Origin: Megalopta genalis
Taxonomy: Eukaryota; Arthropoda; Insecta; Hymenoptera; Halictidae
NCBI RefSeq assembly: GCF_051020955.1
Contig: NC_135021.1
Coordinates: 12,629,962 to 12,693,961 of the forward strand
DNA: 64,000 bases
Direction: 5' to 3'
Positions 33,457 through 45,252 of the stretch are shown piece after piece; the first letter of the stretch is position 1; each line of letters starts with the position of its first letter. The notes under the pieces are model-generated. The model had not been told where the DNA came from. It made no database searches and worked only from the letters and a program-made list of their open reading frames with translations. The position numbers and the translations under genes are program-made.

Positions 33457-35166
33457 AGTCGATCGGATTGAATTATTAACCAGACTGCGAATTTTCATGT
33501 AAAATAAAAATGTCGTGCATCGATTGCTATAAACAGGAAATGCCTAGACATTTATCGCTGTCTTGAACAACTTGCTCAAACAATATAAAAAACATGAATA
33601 ATATAAATATAAATTGTTGAAATCTTCGTAATAGTCACCGTTTTATGTTTATTATTAGAAACGCGCCAAATCCGCAGTCCAATTATCACGACGAAAGAAA
33701 CCCCGCTCGCCGACCGGACTACGAAAATAATAATCGCGCAAAATCCACAGCGAGCGTAGTTATCGCCGATTGCGACACAGGAAATCCGACATGCGCTCCA
33801 TCTATACCGGACGATCCTAGGATCCAGCATTAGCTTGTCATTTTAACAAGGCTTAAGAAGAAGTATGGAGAGCCAGGATTACGCAGTCATTAACCGTAGT
33901 CGACTGTAATTATCGGCTGGGAAAAACGACTGGTCTCTCGAAGAAGACCAACCGGCCGTGTTCGCGGTTTCTAACTGTTTCTCATCGCGAGAACGGTCAA
34001 TTACTTTCGTTTTTCTCGCAGTGGTCGCGAATCGTTAACACGGTCGTTCCCGCGGATCGGCGATCGTCACCGATAGATCAAGGTCGGGTACCGGTGGATG
34101 CATCATCGGGCCGACCTATCGCCGGCATCGACTAATTATCTGCGTTTACGCGTCGCGTCCACCTTATCGGACCGCGAGTATCTGCGACTCGGCTGTTGCA
34201 CGTGCGAACAGGCAATTTATCAAAACACGTGGATGATCAGATCGCTCGCTCGATCTGTCGATCCTCTCCGCAATCTGAGAACGAACGTTCTCGCAGCATC
34301 CGTTTCCAAGTGTTGTTGAACTCCCGTGTAAAATGTGTTCGGAACGACGGCGGGTACGTTAAAATCTCCTGGAAAAATGTCGATATTTACAAACAATTGA
34401 GCGAAGGTATCGCAGAAGAGATGCTCAAGTTCCGAAGTGAGAATTAAGAACGATTTAAACCCACACACGCACCGATCCCAGTTCCCCCGTTCCCGAGCGC
34501 CGCAATAAAGACTCGATTAATTAATCGAAAGGATCCTTTCTCTTCCTCCTTGCCGCGGTAGGCGATGAATAACGACCAATTAAAGGCAAATAAAGCCGAG
34601 CAACCGTCGACGCGGAGTCCTGAATTATTAATTTCGCGACTATCTGCCGCGCGATCGAGTTCTAATCGAAGCTGCATCGAAGAGGATCGCCGCGCTGCCG
34701 ATAGGAAAAGCGCGGCGAGAGGGCGAGGCGGATCTATAGATCCGCGGCTCCTCGACGTATCGATACCGAAGGAATCGGAGCGCGCCGTGACCCCGGCGGC
34801 GATCCTCACGATCGCAATTAATGGCGCGCCGATATCGTGGGATAAATGTCTCCGTGAACGTTTGCATTCGAAATCGACGCTGCTGCTGGATACTCGCGCG
34901 TGCAACATTCTCCAGACGTTGCCGAACGAGTCTCGTATTAACACGGTCTACCGGCAATTTTCTAATAGTCCTTTATAACCGACGATCGATAGCTGAAAAT
35001 TTTGTAAAATATACGAAACGACGATTCAATATTTTTTTGAAATTAGTATTCAACCAGTTCGCTGTTGCGATCTCTTTGAAAAATGTGTTCGTAAAATATA
35101 ACAAAGCATGATGCTTTATTCATACTATGTGCAGTTTTTGCTTAGTGTTTTAAAATGTAATTAGTA
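33457..35166. other. unique sequence
   Basis: It starts with a weak match (33484-33545) to the GACTGCGAATTTTTATG MITE end. 33650-34300 and 34550-34960 are GC-rich with chance frames on both strands. An 18-bp perfect palindrome, GCGGATCTATAGATCCGC, lies at 34730-34747. No gene recognised. Confidence 0.5.
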
Positions 35167-35330
35167 TTTTAGAATGTTTTTTTGAATATTTGAAGGCCGA
35201 GACCAAATAAAAGGAACAAATAAAAAGTATAAATGATTATTAAGCAAAAGCTGTACATAATAATTATTTATACTTTTTATTTGTTCCTTTTATTTGGTCT
35301 CGTCCTTCAAATATTCAAAACATTCTAAAA
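35167..35330. repeat. 164-bp foldback
   Basis: The left arm (35167-35241) and right arm (35256-35330) are near-perfect inverted repeats containing GACCAAATAAAAGGAACAAA and TTTGTTCCTTTTATTTGGTC. The loop is about 14 bases, so an RNA across it would form a long hairpin. It resembles a MITE; no target duplication is clear. Confidence 0.85.
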
Positions 35331-35479
35331 TTTACAAATATATTTTAATTTTCATTGAAATTGAAAATTAAACAACAAATTGCGACTACTTTTTACACGT
35401 GATGAGTATATTCGCCAAAAACAGCTAACTGGTTGAAAGAAAATTGTTGAGCTACCCAGCTCAGTCATTGGAAGGCCTA

Positions 35480-35728
35480 TTAACACGTTCCGTGCCACGT
35501 GTACCATCGATGGTACACGCTTGCATGTTTACTTAGTGAACTGAACAAATTGTTTACAAGAAATTTAGAACCGAAGAATCAATTTCCACCGCAAGAATGG
35601 GCGTTGATAAGTTTTTGTTACGTTGTTACGTGTACGAGAATTAATAATTGCACGTAATACATCAAGTTTTAGTAAAATATCAAAGTGTGAAGATTCGAGT
35701 AAAAAAAGCTCGGCACGGAACGTGTTAA
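35480..35728 (-). mobile_element. TTAA-flanked MITE, TTAACACGTTCCGTGCC ends, copy 2
   Basis: Same ends, same 249-bp length and same GTGTACCATCGATGGTACAC palindrome as 21527-21775, in the opposite orientation. By eye the two copies differ at one position (GTACACG versus GTACACA, a CpG site). This implies recent transposition of a non-autonomous piggyBac-type element. Confidence 0.9.
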
Positions 35729-37169
35729 GAGGCTTCTGTAAAGAAAGTGTTAAAAACTATGCCTCGATAATTTTATTTCGATTCAAACAAAAGCTATAAC
35801 ATTCGTATTTAGTTCTCTTTGAAATATACATCAGAATATACAGCGAATGATTAGTATCCTTTCATTTTCATGTATAACCTAGTCCTATCGACAACGAAAG
35901 CCGAACAAACAGTGTTCAAAGCGCCACAGCATAACTACCAATTTTACGCGAAACCTTCCACCGCTAATTAACCTCCATCCCACCCCAGAAAAAACATTTA
36001 AAATGTAAAAACACCAAGTAGTTGAGTTCGGTTTGGACTGTGCTTCTCAGAAGAAATTTCCAAAAGATTCAGCCACAAAGAATATCCGAAAAGATTAATT
36101 CACCCAAAAACACATTTACAAGATATTAACCCAAAAAATTAACCCCACAAAAAAGCATTTAAAAGATAATTAATAGACAGCGGATTTCACGCACTTATTG
36201 GAAAATTTGCTAAGACAAAATCGGAATAATGAAGATGTTGGAAAAATAGAAGAACGCCGTTACATTATTTTCAATTAATTAAAATTATTAAAAGAGAAAG
36301 TACATTTTTATTTAGCTCAAGTTCCATACAATTGCTCGACGGTATTGTTATTTTGCGTAAGGATTCGCTGTCTGGTTATTGATTAACTTTTCGATAAATT
36401 TCCGAGAAACGATGCCCCCCACCCCCTCCGTCGATAAAGAAAGAAGCTCGCCTCTATCGTTGAGTTTCAAAGCGGGAAAACGCTTCCAGCAACGGCAGGA
36501 AGCTCTCGGCGACCGGAAGTCCAGGTCCTGCTGGATGGTGCCGGTCGTCGCGGTTCTCAGAGTAGCGTAAACGATGCAGAGTCATCTGAGCAATGCTGGG
36601 GATGGATGTCGGGCCGGGTATTAGCATGACAAAGAGACGCTGGGACGCCTTCTCCTCGCTTCTGCTTCCATACCGAGGGGCTGCTGCCTCTCAATTCAAA
36701 TGCGATGGGCGTATGCTATGCTAATATTCTGATCCACCGACGTTAATGCATTATCAGACGCGACGAGGTGCATCGGGGCGCCTCGCGATCACGATTCACT
36801 CTCGATGCGCGTGTATCACGCCGAAGACTGTGCGTGACCGTGTCGCGCCGCCTGTCACGTCTCTATTAACGTTTCCCGTGTTCCCAAGTCGCCGCCACCC
36901 CCTTTTCTTACCTGTCGAATGGCAATCAGCCGGCGATTCGACGGTAATCTGCCAACCGCTCGCAGACGTCCACGAAGTGCCATCCTGTCGCGGGACATCA
37001 TCGTCCGACGAAGGTTTTCCACTTTTAACGCTGTCTTCTTTGGGTCCTTTCTGACTCGAATACCATTTTCCCTTCTTCAGTATAATTATGATTGTATATT
37101 ATATTATTCTTATATTTACATCATATTCTTATATTGTATATTACATTGTTCTTATTGTTATTATATTTG
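35729..37169. other. unique sequence
   Basis: 35740-36370 is AT-rich. 36400-37030 is GC-rich with a few overlapping frames lacking domains. No RNA gene recognised. Confidence 0.5.
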
Positions 37170-37369
37170 TTAACACTCGGACGGTGAACGAAATCTAGAT
37201 ATTGTTATTTGATTATTTAGTTTCTGACAATGAATTGAGATTTTTATATATTTCGTTAAAGTGTAAAAGAACCAATGTATCTAGAAGAAGTAAAATATAT
37301 GTTGAACGAAATTCATAAATGAAATTATAAGTTATATTTTTGTGAAAAGGTTTGTCGTTCATTTATTAA
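37170..37369. mobile_element. possible TTAA element, TTAACACTCGGACG end
   Basis: Begins TTAACACTCGGACGGTGAAC and may end at the TTAA at 37366, where the reversed sequence shares GAACGA with the left end. The inverted repeat is weak. Confidence 0.3.
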
Positions 37370-37460
37370 CTCTTTGCACTCGAATGCTATTCTGAGACAC
37401 CACTAAAACTTACTATATAAGTTTTTAAAGTAATTTCTACATTAATTTGTTGGTTTGATT
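37366..37460 (+). mobile_element. truncated TTAACTCTTTGCACTCGA element
   Basis: TTAACTCTTTGCACTCGAAT matches the left ends of 5647 and 12874. No right end is found downstream, so this is a truncated copy of that family. Confidence 0.5.
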
Positions 37461-37800
37461 TGTATTATACAACAGAACATTATATTATATTATGCAATAT
37501 TATGTTATCTTATATTATACAATATTATGTTTTTTATTATATGTACAATATTATGAAGTTATTTTGTTCTTTCAAGTGACAGTATTTTTAATGTTTAGAG
37601 TAAAAGACCTCTTGACATTTCTTTGGTAGCTTTGAAATCTTATGTTTGTGGTAGTTTTGTTTCTTTATTGATAAAAAATTGAATCAAGTGCACTTTTAAA
37701 CACCCTTATAAAATTAAATATTATTTGGGAAAGGAAACAACTTATCGAGTGACCCAATATTATATTACACAATAGCATCTAATTATACTAATATAAATAG
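37461..37800. other. AT-rich sequence
   Basis: TATTATGTTATATTATAC words recur at 37470-37560. Nothing else recognised. Confidence 0.5.
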
Positions 37801-38053
37801 TGCGACAAATAAGTTTCGAGACTCGCCGAGGAAAACATCATTGAAACAAGATATATGAATATTTTTCGAGGCGGTTGAGCTAGGCGGCTGAGCCAGTGAG
37901 CGGAACTGGGCTTCGTGCGCTCATTGGTCACTGTTTCTCGTTAATAACTGATTAACGATGCCTCGGAGAAAATTTTTGTAAAGGATAAAGTTGCTTCGAA
38001 TGACCTCAGTAATCTTTAATTTCCGGGAAGTACCATAATTTTGGGACATCCTG
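37801..38053. mobile_element. diverged CAGGGTGTCCC mariner-type MITE
   Basis: The right part matches 24873-25246: CTCATTGGTCACTGTTTCTC, TTAATAACTGATTAACGATGCC, GAATGACCTCAGTAA, then ATAATTTTGGGACATCCTG followed by TA. The left end is too diverged to place exactly. Confidence 0.65.
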
Positions 38054-38115
38054 TATATTTCATATAATATAAATTGTGTGTACATAAGGTGAACAAAATA
38101 CATTTGCTTGTATTT

Positions 38116-38590
38116 TCAATAATGAGTAGAACCTCCTTCGTTTTCTATAACTTCTACAATTCGGTTAGGTACAGATTTGAACAATTTTCGAATTTTGGTT
38201 TGGGATAATTTATCCCATTCTTCCTTAATGCGTATTTTAAGTTCATTGATATTGTCAAATTGTCTTCCCTCTGCGTAAACTGCTCGCGTCAATAATGCCC
38301 AACAGTTTTATATTATATTTAAGTCCGGCGAACACGCGCGGGCCATTCAAGAACAAGAACCCTTTCTTTTATAAAATATTCTTGAACGACATTTGCTGTG
38401 TGTACCGCAGCATTATCTTGTTGAAAGATATATTTTGGGCCAGAAATGTGCTCCGCAGACTTATGGATTTGATCTTTTATTAATTGCAAATAATTCAAAA
38501 CAATTCCAATAAGTCCAAACAATTTCCAACAGAACTATTTCCCACATCTCAATAATTGTAGAACAACGAATCCAATACTCATCGTAATGA
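38116..38590 (-). pseudogene. Tc1-type transposase C-terminal pseudogene
   Basis: The minus strand reads GPKYIFQQDNAAVHTANVV, with the second catalytic Asp of the DDE/DDD domain, then VLEWPAR. A frameshift follows near 38328, then SPDLNII, a TAA at 38308-38310, and WALL-RAVYAEGRQFDNI to a natural stop at 38116-38118. The TAA falls where Tc1 proteins carry the third catalytic acid (the E of IEN). Another in-frame stop lies upstream near 38537. The N-terminal half was not found. It is clearly dead. Confidence 0.85.
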
Positions 38591-39127
38591 AGGATTTGAT
38601 TGTTCCCAGTGTCAATGCCTCTGACAAATATCGGGGGTACGTAAAATGGTCGAGCGATTTTTCTCCGTTCACGGTTCGCGTCTGATGGCTGTGTCTCCAC
38701 GGTCTGCCACCCCAACAACGGTCGACGGTTGACACCGCTTTGACACAGAGCCGCGTCCCTGCATTGTGCGGAACCGCGTGAGCGTGCAGCGAAGCCATTG
38801 TTGGGGTGTCGCCCCGCGCTTCTCTCTTCGTCGCCTTTCCACCCCCGCATGCCGGAACCTTCGCCTCGTTTCCTGGCATCCTCGGCTGCCCAGAGCACGT
38901 TGCGTCTTCCGTGCCAATTATCCGTCGCCTTCCATACGAGCCTTCTATGTACGGTATCTTGGCTGGCATCAACAATCACTGAAATTCGCCTCTCGCGACA
39001 CTTCGCGATATTTCTTGGAATATTTAAATGAATGTGAAGACTTGATTTAACGAGGCACTAGTAGCGAAGAATGTCGGAAGCTCGAGGTGGTGTTTCGGAC
39101 ACAATTCAGATCCACTAACCGTATGTC
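38591..39127. other. unique GC-rich sequence
   Basis: Long overlapping frames on the minus strand (38461-38979 and 38535-38975) join this stretch to the transposase remnant, but their sequence here has no recognisable domain. Confidence 0.5.
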
Positions 39128-39453
39128 TTAACACTTTATCGACCGCTAGCCTATTAATCGGCTTTTCGATTGCCAATGCTTATCGACCGATAGCCTATTA
39201 ATCGACTTTTAGCTATCGACGGTTTTCGCTTCTTTACTGTTTTGTTAGTAGCTGACCTCCTGTATGCTGACCTCCCCATATCCTTATGAATTATAATTAT
39301 AATAATTATTATTATTTATTATTATTTTTAAAGGAATAAGCACAACACAATGAATAGCGAAAATTTAGCCGGTACTGGGAGCAAATGCGCGCGCGACTAA
39401 GCCAGTCCTTACTGAGTGGCAGCCTCAACCACGACCGGACGATAAAGTGTTAA
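39128..39453. mobile_element. TTAA-flanked MITE, TTAACACTTTATCG ends, copy 1
   Basis: Left end TTAACACTTTATCGACCG, right end CGGACGATAAAGTGTTAA, bounded by TTAA. A 44-bp unit beginning GCTAGCCTATTAATCGGC occurs about twice just inside the left end. An AT-rich centre (39290-39330) and CGCGCGCGAC follow. 326 bp, no coding sequence. Confidence 0.85.
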
Positions 39454-39829
39454 TTAACGAAGTAATCAACTGAAAATACACTCCACTGCCTTTGTACATG
39501 CCTTATCTCGGCGACTTCGGTTGTGAATTTTCGATTCGAGCTCTACATCTCTCGATATTTACGAAAAACTGTTAGCGGCGGCTTGCTCGTGACATTGACA
39601 CCACTCTGGCCGAATATTGCAAATATCTCCGCAATAACTGCAAAACGGATATTTCTACAACCGAAGTACAGTAGTTTAGTCTTTTCGGAATCTAAATTTT
39701 CCACTTGTGAGAACTGCACACTTCGATATTAAAGCGTCAGTTTTAGTGGATGTAAACCTCTAAAACTAATATACGTATATGGCTTTTCTTCTATGTGTGG
39801 GTTGTCATAGTGTGCGGGGCGCCCCTCCC
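39454..39829. other. unique sequence between two TTAA elements
   Basis: No gene or repeat recognised. Confidence 0.5.
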
Positions 39830-40196
39830 TTAACACTTTATCGACCGCTAGCCTATTTATCGGCTTTTCGATTGCCAATGTTTATCGATCGCTAGCCTAT
39901 TAATCGGCTTTTCGATTGCCAATGTTTATCGATCGCTAGCCTATTAATCGACTTTTAGCTATCGACGGTTTTCGCTTCTTTACTGTTTTGTTAGTAGCTG
40001 ACCTCCTGTATGCTGACCTCCCCATATCCTTATGAATTATAATTATAATTATTATTATTTATTATTATTTTTAAAGGAATAAGCACAACACAATGAATAG
40101 CGAAAATTTAGCCGGTACTGGGAGCAAATGCGCGCGCGACTAAGCCGGTCCTTACTGAGTGGCAGCCTCAACCACGATCGGACGATAAAGTGTTAA
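39830..40196. mobile_element. TTAA-flanked MITE, TTAACACTTTATCG ends, copy 2
   Basis: Same ends and interior as 39128-39453 and the same orientation. It is longer (367 bp) because the left subterminal 44-bp unit is present three times instead of twice, offset by a 3-base loss in the central AT tract. The two copies are 376 bp apart. Confidence 0.85.
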
Positions 40197-41639
40197 GACT
40201 TTGCGAACAGGAATGAATTCCGACCGTTCAGGACACCCTGCGTAAACGCGGCAAACATGTTAGCGACGAAATTGTCACCGCAATTAACAGATGCGATTAG
40301 TATCACGTTTCAATTATACTCGTGCGGATTTGTGTTTGAAAACACGATTCTGTGAACATTGCGATCTGTTAACTAGAAAACTCCTCGCTGTGGAAATACC
40401 ATTGACTTTTACGCTGTTTTATGAAAGTTACGATTGGGGAGAAGCTTAATATTACAATAACGCTCGTTAAAAATTAGAATAAATGTTTTATCGTTATTTT
40501 CATGAAGTAATATAATATTAAACTCCTGCTTTTAGTGCTCCGTAAATTAAGTACTAAACTTATGAGCGTGTTAGAATCATAATGATATGAGTAAAATTTA
40601 CGATAAATTTGATTTATGTCTTGGAATGTAAGCTATACATGTCAAAATGTTCAAGAGACAAATCAAATAAATGAAAAATTTCCTATAAATGCACTTAACT
40701 CCAAATTATCTTAACCATAAATTTAATCAGTGAACAGTACGCATGTTATTAAACAACAACTTATTTCTCACAATGATGAAAACGTAACTCACGCCGCTAT
40801 GATTCTACCCCTCTCACGTAAGAAAAAGACATTTTAGTCCCAAAAAGTCCCAAAGGAGACGCTGCTGCAACTTCGTTCAGAGTTGCCGGTTCTATTTAAT
40901 GTAACGGATAGAGCCATCAGTTTATAATTTTGCCAACGCTACGGTGGGATGGTACGAACGTGCAAAATTCCGGAGTCCAGTTCAAACCATGGACTTACAC
41001 CCCCGCAGAATTCCAGACGCGACGTCCCCTCGCGACTTCATCTCCCGTCTCAATTACACACAGTCGGTCTCTCGTGCACACCTATACACGTCCGCTGGCC
41101 CCCGCATTTTTTTCCAGCCTGCTGTTTTTCTCCCCGCCGCGCCGCGACGTGCCGCGACACGCGCGAATGAATAATTTAACGACAGAGACAGAGCCGCGTG
41201 GAATCTGCGGCGTGGATTCCGCGTGGGTGTCACGGACAGCGAGACACGCGTGTTCACGCGAGTGACGTGCCCCTCGGTTTTTCGCCTTTTATGCGAAACG
41301 AGGGAGGGTGGCTACGCTCTTCATCGAACCGGGGGCTCGACCGCAAACTGTATCAACGTCATAGTTTCTGCGGCTGCTGTTTCCAATTTTTTGATCGCTC
41401 GCGAATGGTCCTGTGCAGATTCCAATCTGATGGTTAAGCAAAGGTCTGCGCGCAGATGATACCTTGAAATATTCAGAGAGAGGACCTCGTGTATCGCGTG
41501 AACGTAGATTGATTTTTTTCCTGCGTACGAATTACGAGAATAATAACGATGCCTCTTCGATTGTTTTATGTTGGATTGGTCGGAAGACACTGCGTTTAAT
41601 TATTTATACTAGGAATAACAATATTTTATATATAATGTA
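40197..41639. other. unique sequence
   Basis: 40200-40920 is AT-rich. 40930-41440 is GC-rich, with several overlapping frames on both strands and no domain. No transposon recognised. Confidence 0.5.
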
Positions 41640-41830
41640 TTATATTTATTATATTATATTATATTATATTATATTATATTATACTATACTATACTATACT
41701 ATACTATACTATACTATACTATACTATACTATACTATACTATACTATATTATATTATATTATATTATATGTAATATATCATATTTATTATATTGATTATA
41801 TTATATATTATATTACATATAATATATTTT
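41640..41830. repeat. ATATT / ATACT pentanucleotide repeat
   Basis: A pentanucleotide array in which a core of about 17 ATACT units is flanked by ATATT units on both sides, then decays into ATATAT words. The block change suggests one variant expanded in the middle of an older array. The Tyr/Ile frame through it is an artefact. Confidence 0.95.
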
Positions 41831-43917
41831 ATTAACACTAATATACAACATTCGCGCGTCTATCCAGTCCAACGATCCATTCAAAGATGAACCTTTATCT
41901 TATGATTTGTTCTGCTAATTTTTGTGCACTCATAATTATAGCATGTAAATGCAATTTAAAATAGCAGAATGATTAAAATATATATAGATTCCACAAATAG
42001 AATATAGAATATATATATAGATGACAAATAGATTCCAAAAATTGATTAGATTCCAATAAAAAATCTGTAACGCTACAAAGTTACAATAAAAAGAAATTTC
42101 GAACAAAAATTCAACAGAAGACACTTGTTGTAAATTCGTACAGACATACAGTCTATCAATTGCACGTAGAGCAATGCATATTTTTAAACCGTACCATCCA
42201 CAAAAATCCATTTAACAGCGCAAACGTAAATCCACCGTGAACATCGTTCGATGATTAACCAACTGTTGTAGAAACGACTCCGCCGTCCGGCACGAAATTC
42301 CAGAAACTCGCGGTGTTGAAAGGTGAAGCGAGTTTCCTTCGACAGGAATGCCACAGTTCGATTGTAATAAAAGTTTCGACGTGTCCACGGAGAAGGAAAG
42401 AGGGACCGGGGATTGGTGACCGCGTGAAAACCAAGGGTTTCGTTATTCCCCCCGCTGTTTATCAGCTTTTAAACGGACCGTTTAGAGGGCCGTATTTTAA
42501 TGGTTCGATATACTCCACGACACCGCCGGAGAAAATTCATAAGAGGGCATTTAGTGCGGTCGTTAAAATTCTGGAAAAGTCGTAAAACCGGGGTGCACGG
42601 TACGCACCGGCGCAGCGGAGTTACCTGCCACCTGGTCAACCGCCGCGCCGGTAAGAACGAGTTTATGGAGGCAAAAACCGTGCCGACGACACGACCCTCC
42701 TTTTTCGTCATCTTTTGCGATACGCCGCGCCACGCCGGTCACCGACGGACACGCAATTTCGTCTACCTTTCGCGCACCGTTTCCTACCCTCTTGCTCCCC
42801 TTTGCCGTCGACGATCCTAGCATGCCGGGCCACAATAAAACCGTACCGGAAAATCTGGGAACCAGATTGTTTGCCGACTAATCGAGTTCAATTGTCTGCT
42901 GCCCGCCAGCTGCCGCAGTTCGCTACTTTGTCCATTTTCCTGGGAGCCCTAAGGGTGAGTGACCTCGAGGAAGTTTTTTCGGTAGCTTTCGTAAGGGTTT
43001 ATGGGTTTTTAGGGAATTTACTCCGGCGATTTTCGAGAGCAATACAATAACTCAAGGCTGGGGGAAAATCGAATTTTGATATAGTAAATAAACTACGAAT
43101 ATTTTTATATTCTTGTGCATCACGAAATTTGGCAAATGAACTATTCTTTTGTAATATTAGTTACACATGTGAAATAGCATTTCAAATTTATTTAAATAAG
43201 TAATATCGATATGTGACTACTAATTTAAAAAAAGTTTGTTTGCCAAATAAGAAGACGATAAAAATATTTATAGCTACATTTATAGCTAAATCAAAAATTG
43301 ATTTTTTCCCAGCCCTGCATAAATGCGACCGGTATTTTAGGTGCATAGAGCCTATGTTACTTTACGCCTATCGTTATTTATTATATCTTATTTTATTGAA
43401 CACACTGGTCTTAGAAATGAATACCCACTTTAATACGGTATAAGATAAATACATATTATGCTAATAATTGACATCTCCGTACATGTTTATGTTTATCTGT
43501 ATTGTTTAGTCTGTCACTGTAATATATACTTTTTAATCAATCGGTTCATATTACCCCTAAATAAATACAATAAATAAACGATTTTTATCGTGTTCTCAAA
43601 AACCACTGTGCATCGACATTCTCTAAAATCTTCCTCCATTCCCGCAACAATTCAATTTACCCACGAGACCGCTTTGAATCGAAGTTAATTACGCACGAGC
43701 GCTGGAAACTCTATAAAAGATCTGCGATCATTTTTTCGCGTGTACGGTCACGGTGAACAATTCTGGTGGAGGATCTTTTGTCATGGGAAGGAGCGTTCCC
43801 TTCGCGGCCGGTCCGTCGCAGATTGCAATAAAGATGACGTCCGAGTTGCATCGAGAGGAAAGGAAGCGCGACTGGAACTCGCGGCGCACACTCGGCGTGC
43901 GATCACGAAGCGTCGCT
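41831..43917. other. unique sequence
   Basis: 41940-42200 and 43080-43700 are AT-rich. 42290-42960 is GC-rich with overlapping frames on both strands that show no domain. Nothing else recognised. Confidence 0.5.
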
Positions 43918-43950
43918 GCACCGGCCGCGGCCGCGGCCGCGTCCGCGCGG
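43918..43950. repeat. GGCCGC hexanucleotide repeat
   Basis: Three perfect GGCCGC units and one imperfect unit, all CpG-rich. Confidence 0.8.
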
Positions 43951-44505
43951 CGTCTGACAGGTTCATTAACATACTACACAGCGTATTGCAACGGCGACGA
44001 TCGATTATGTTTCGTACGAGGCACGCCGCGTTAAGAGTTATCGATGGATTTCACGGTTTTACGCAAAGAGACGCGTAACCGAGTCTCCGGGCCCGAAGGC
44101 AGAGCCGACCCAAGGCCTCCTATCGCTCGGGCCCCGTAATCCTATCGCGGATCGTGAGTCATGAATCCTCGTCCGTGGCAGCAACATTCAAAGGGAATTC
44201 TCTCGCGCGGCGGCTATGGTCGCGTGGGGGCGACCTTTTCATTTGCCTGTCGATGTCGCACGGGAAAATTAATTCAAACCCGCGAGCGCCTTTGACGACC
44301 GTTTAATCCCGCGCATGCGATTCCAAATCAATAATTAACCGCGACGCTGGTTTGCCTGTACGGATCGCTGCGAGACAATCAAGCAATTACAGACACCACA
44401 ATTACATCATCTTTTTCACGCGGAGAACGTGTTCTCTTTCGAGGACGCGGTCGCCCTTTCTTCGCAGACTGTCTTCTCAATTTCTGAATATACCATCGGG
44501 CATGT
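43951..44505. other. unique GC-rich sequence
   Basis: CpG-rich through about 44230, then mixed. No gene recognised. Confidence 0.5.
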
Positions 44506-44645
44506 TTTGTTCGAATAACGAATAAGGGAATACAATTTTGTTCGGAGAGTTTGTTCGATGTATTTTTGTCGAATTAAATTTTATTCGGAGGATTCAGTCG
44601 ATATATTACTCGAATAAAATTGTATTCGGTCAGATTACAATTTAT
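44506..44645. repeat. ATTCG-rich tract related to 21482-22345
   Basis: ACAATTTTGTTCGGAG, TGTCGAATTAAATTTTATTC and CGAATAAAATTGTATTCGG recur; AAAATTGTATTCG is shared with 21780-21800. Probably a fragment of the same decayed repeat. Confidence 0.5.
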
Positions 44646-45187
44646 TTAAATCGTTATAAATCGTACCTAATTGGTTCTTGCGTTTTAGAATAGCTGCAGA
44701 ACCTTCGTATTTCGCATAAAAATCTGCGACCTATTCATTACTAAAAAGAATGATTTATTTATTATCTTTGATTACTTGTTATTATTTTTTACTTATTATT
44801 GTTTTTCACTCCTTGTTATTCCGTCATTAAAAAAAAATAAAACATTTGCGTCTAGAACAGATCTCTTCGACATTGGCTTGACAGTCGATGCGAGAATGTT
44901 GCAATTTTCTGTCTGAAGTTTGAAGGCAACGTGTCCCTGTGCCTGCTACTCTGTTTTTATCTACCAAGTCGCCGTCTTTCGGAACACTGTCACGAGGGAA
45001 CACGTCGGGATCGCCGACGGTGGCATGTTCGCTCGTAATAAGGGTATTAAAATCTTCGGTCGCGCGCGGTGCACGGGATCGTCTCTGTAGAACACGAGGA
45101 CAGATTTGGGTCGTTCGTTTTACGAGCGTCGGCCAGTACAGTAGATTTCCTTCGCGAGAGAAGTCGTGCTGCGCACCTGTGTGTAGA
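44646..45187. other. unique sequence
   Basis: AT-rich to about 44850, then GC-balanced. No domain-bearing frame recognised. Confidence 0.5.
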
Positions 45188-45252
45188 AGTGCGGCCCGAG
45201 TGCAAGACCGAGTGCCGAGAGCGAGTGCAACAGCGAGTGCAAGAGCGAGTGC
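45188..45252. repeat. 12-bp repeat GAGTGCAAGAGC
   Basis: Five near-tandem units of GAGTGCAAGAGC with small changes. Because the period is a multiple of three, frames on both strands stay open and give Ala/Leu- or Arg/Val-rich peptides. The flanks do not support a gene. Confidence 0.85.

Noticed and set aside
36905..36915. Minus-strand CAG/GTAAGA junction
   Set aside because: The sequence before it on that strand lacks a pyrimidine tract, so it does not resemble an acceptor.
38461..38979. 172- and 146-residue minus frames upstream of the Tc1 remnant
   Set aside because: Only the lower-coordinate part matches a transposase; the rest is unrecognisable GC-rich sequence in two competing frames.
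41464..41835. Tyr/Ile-rich plus frame
   Set aside because: It translates the ATACT/ATATT array.
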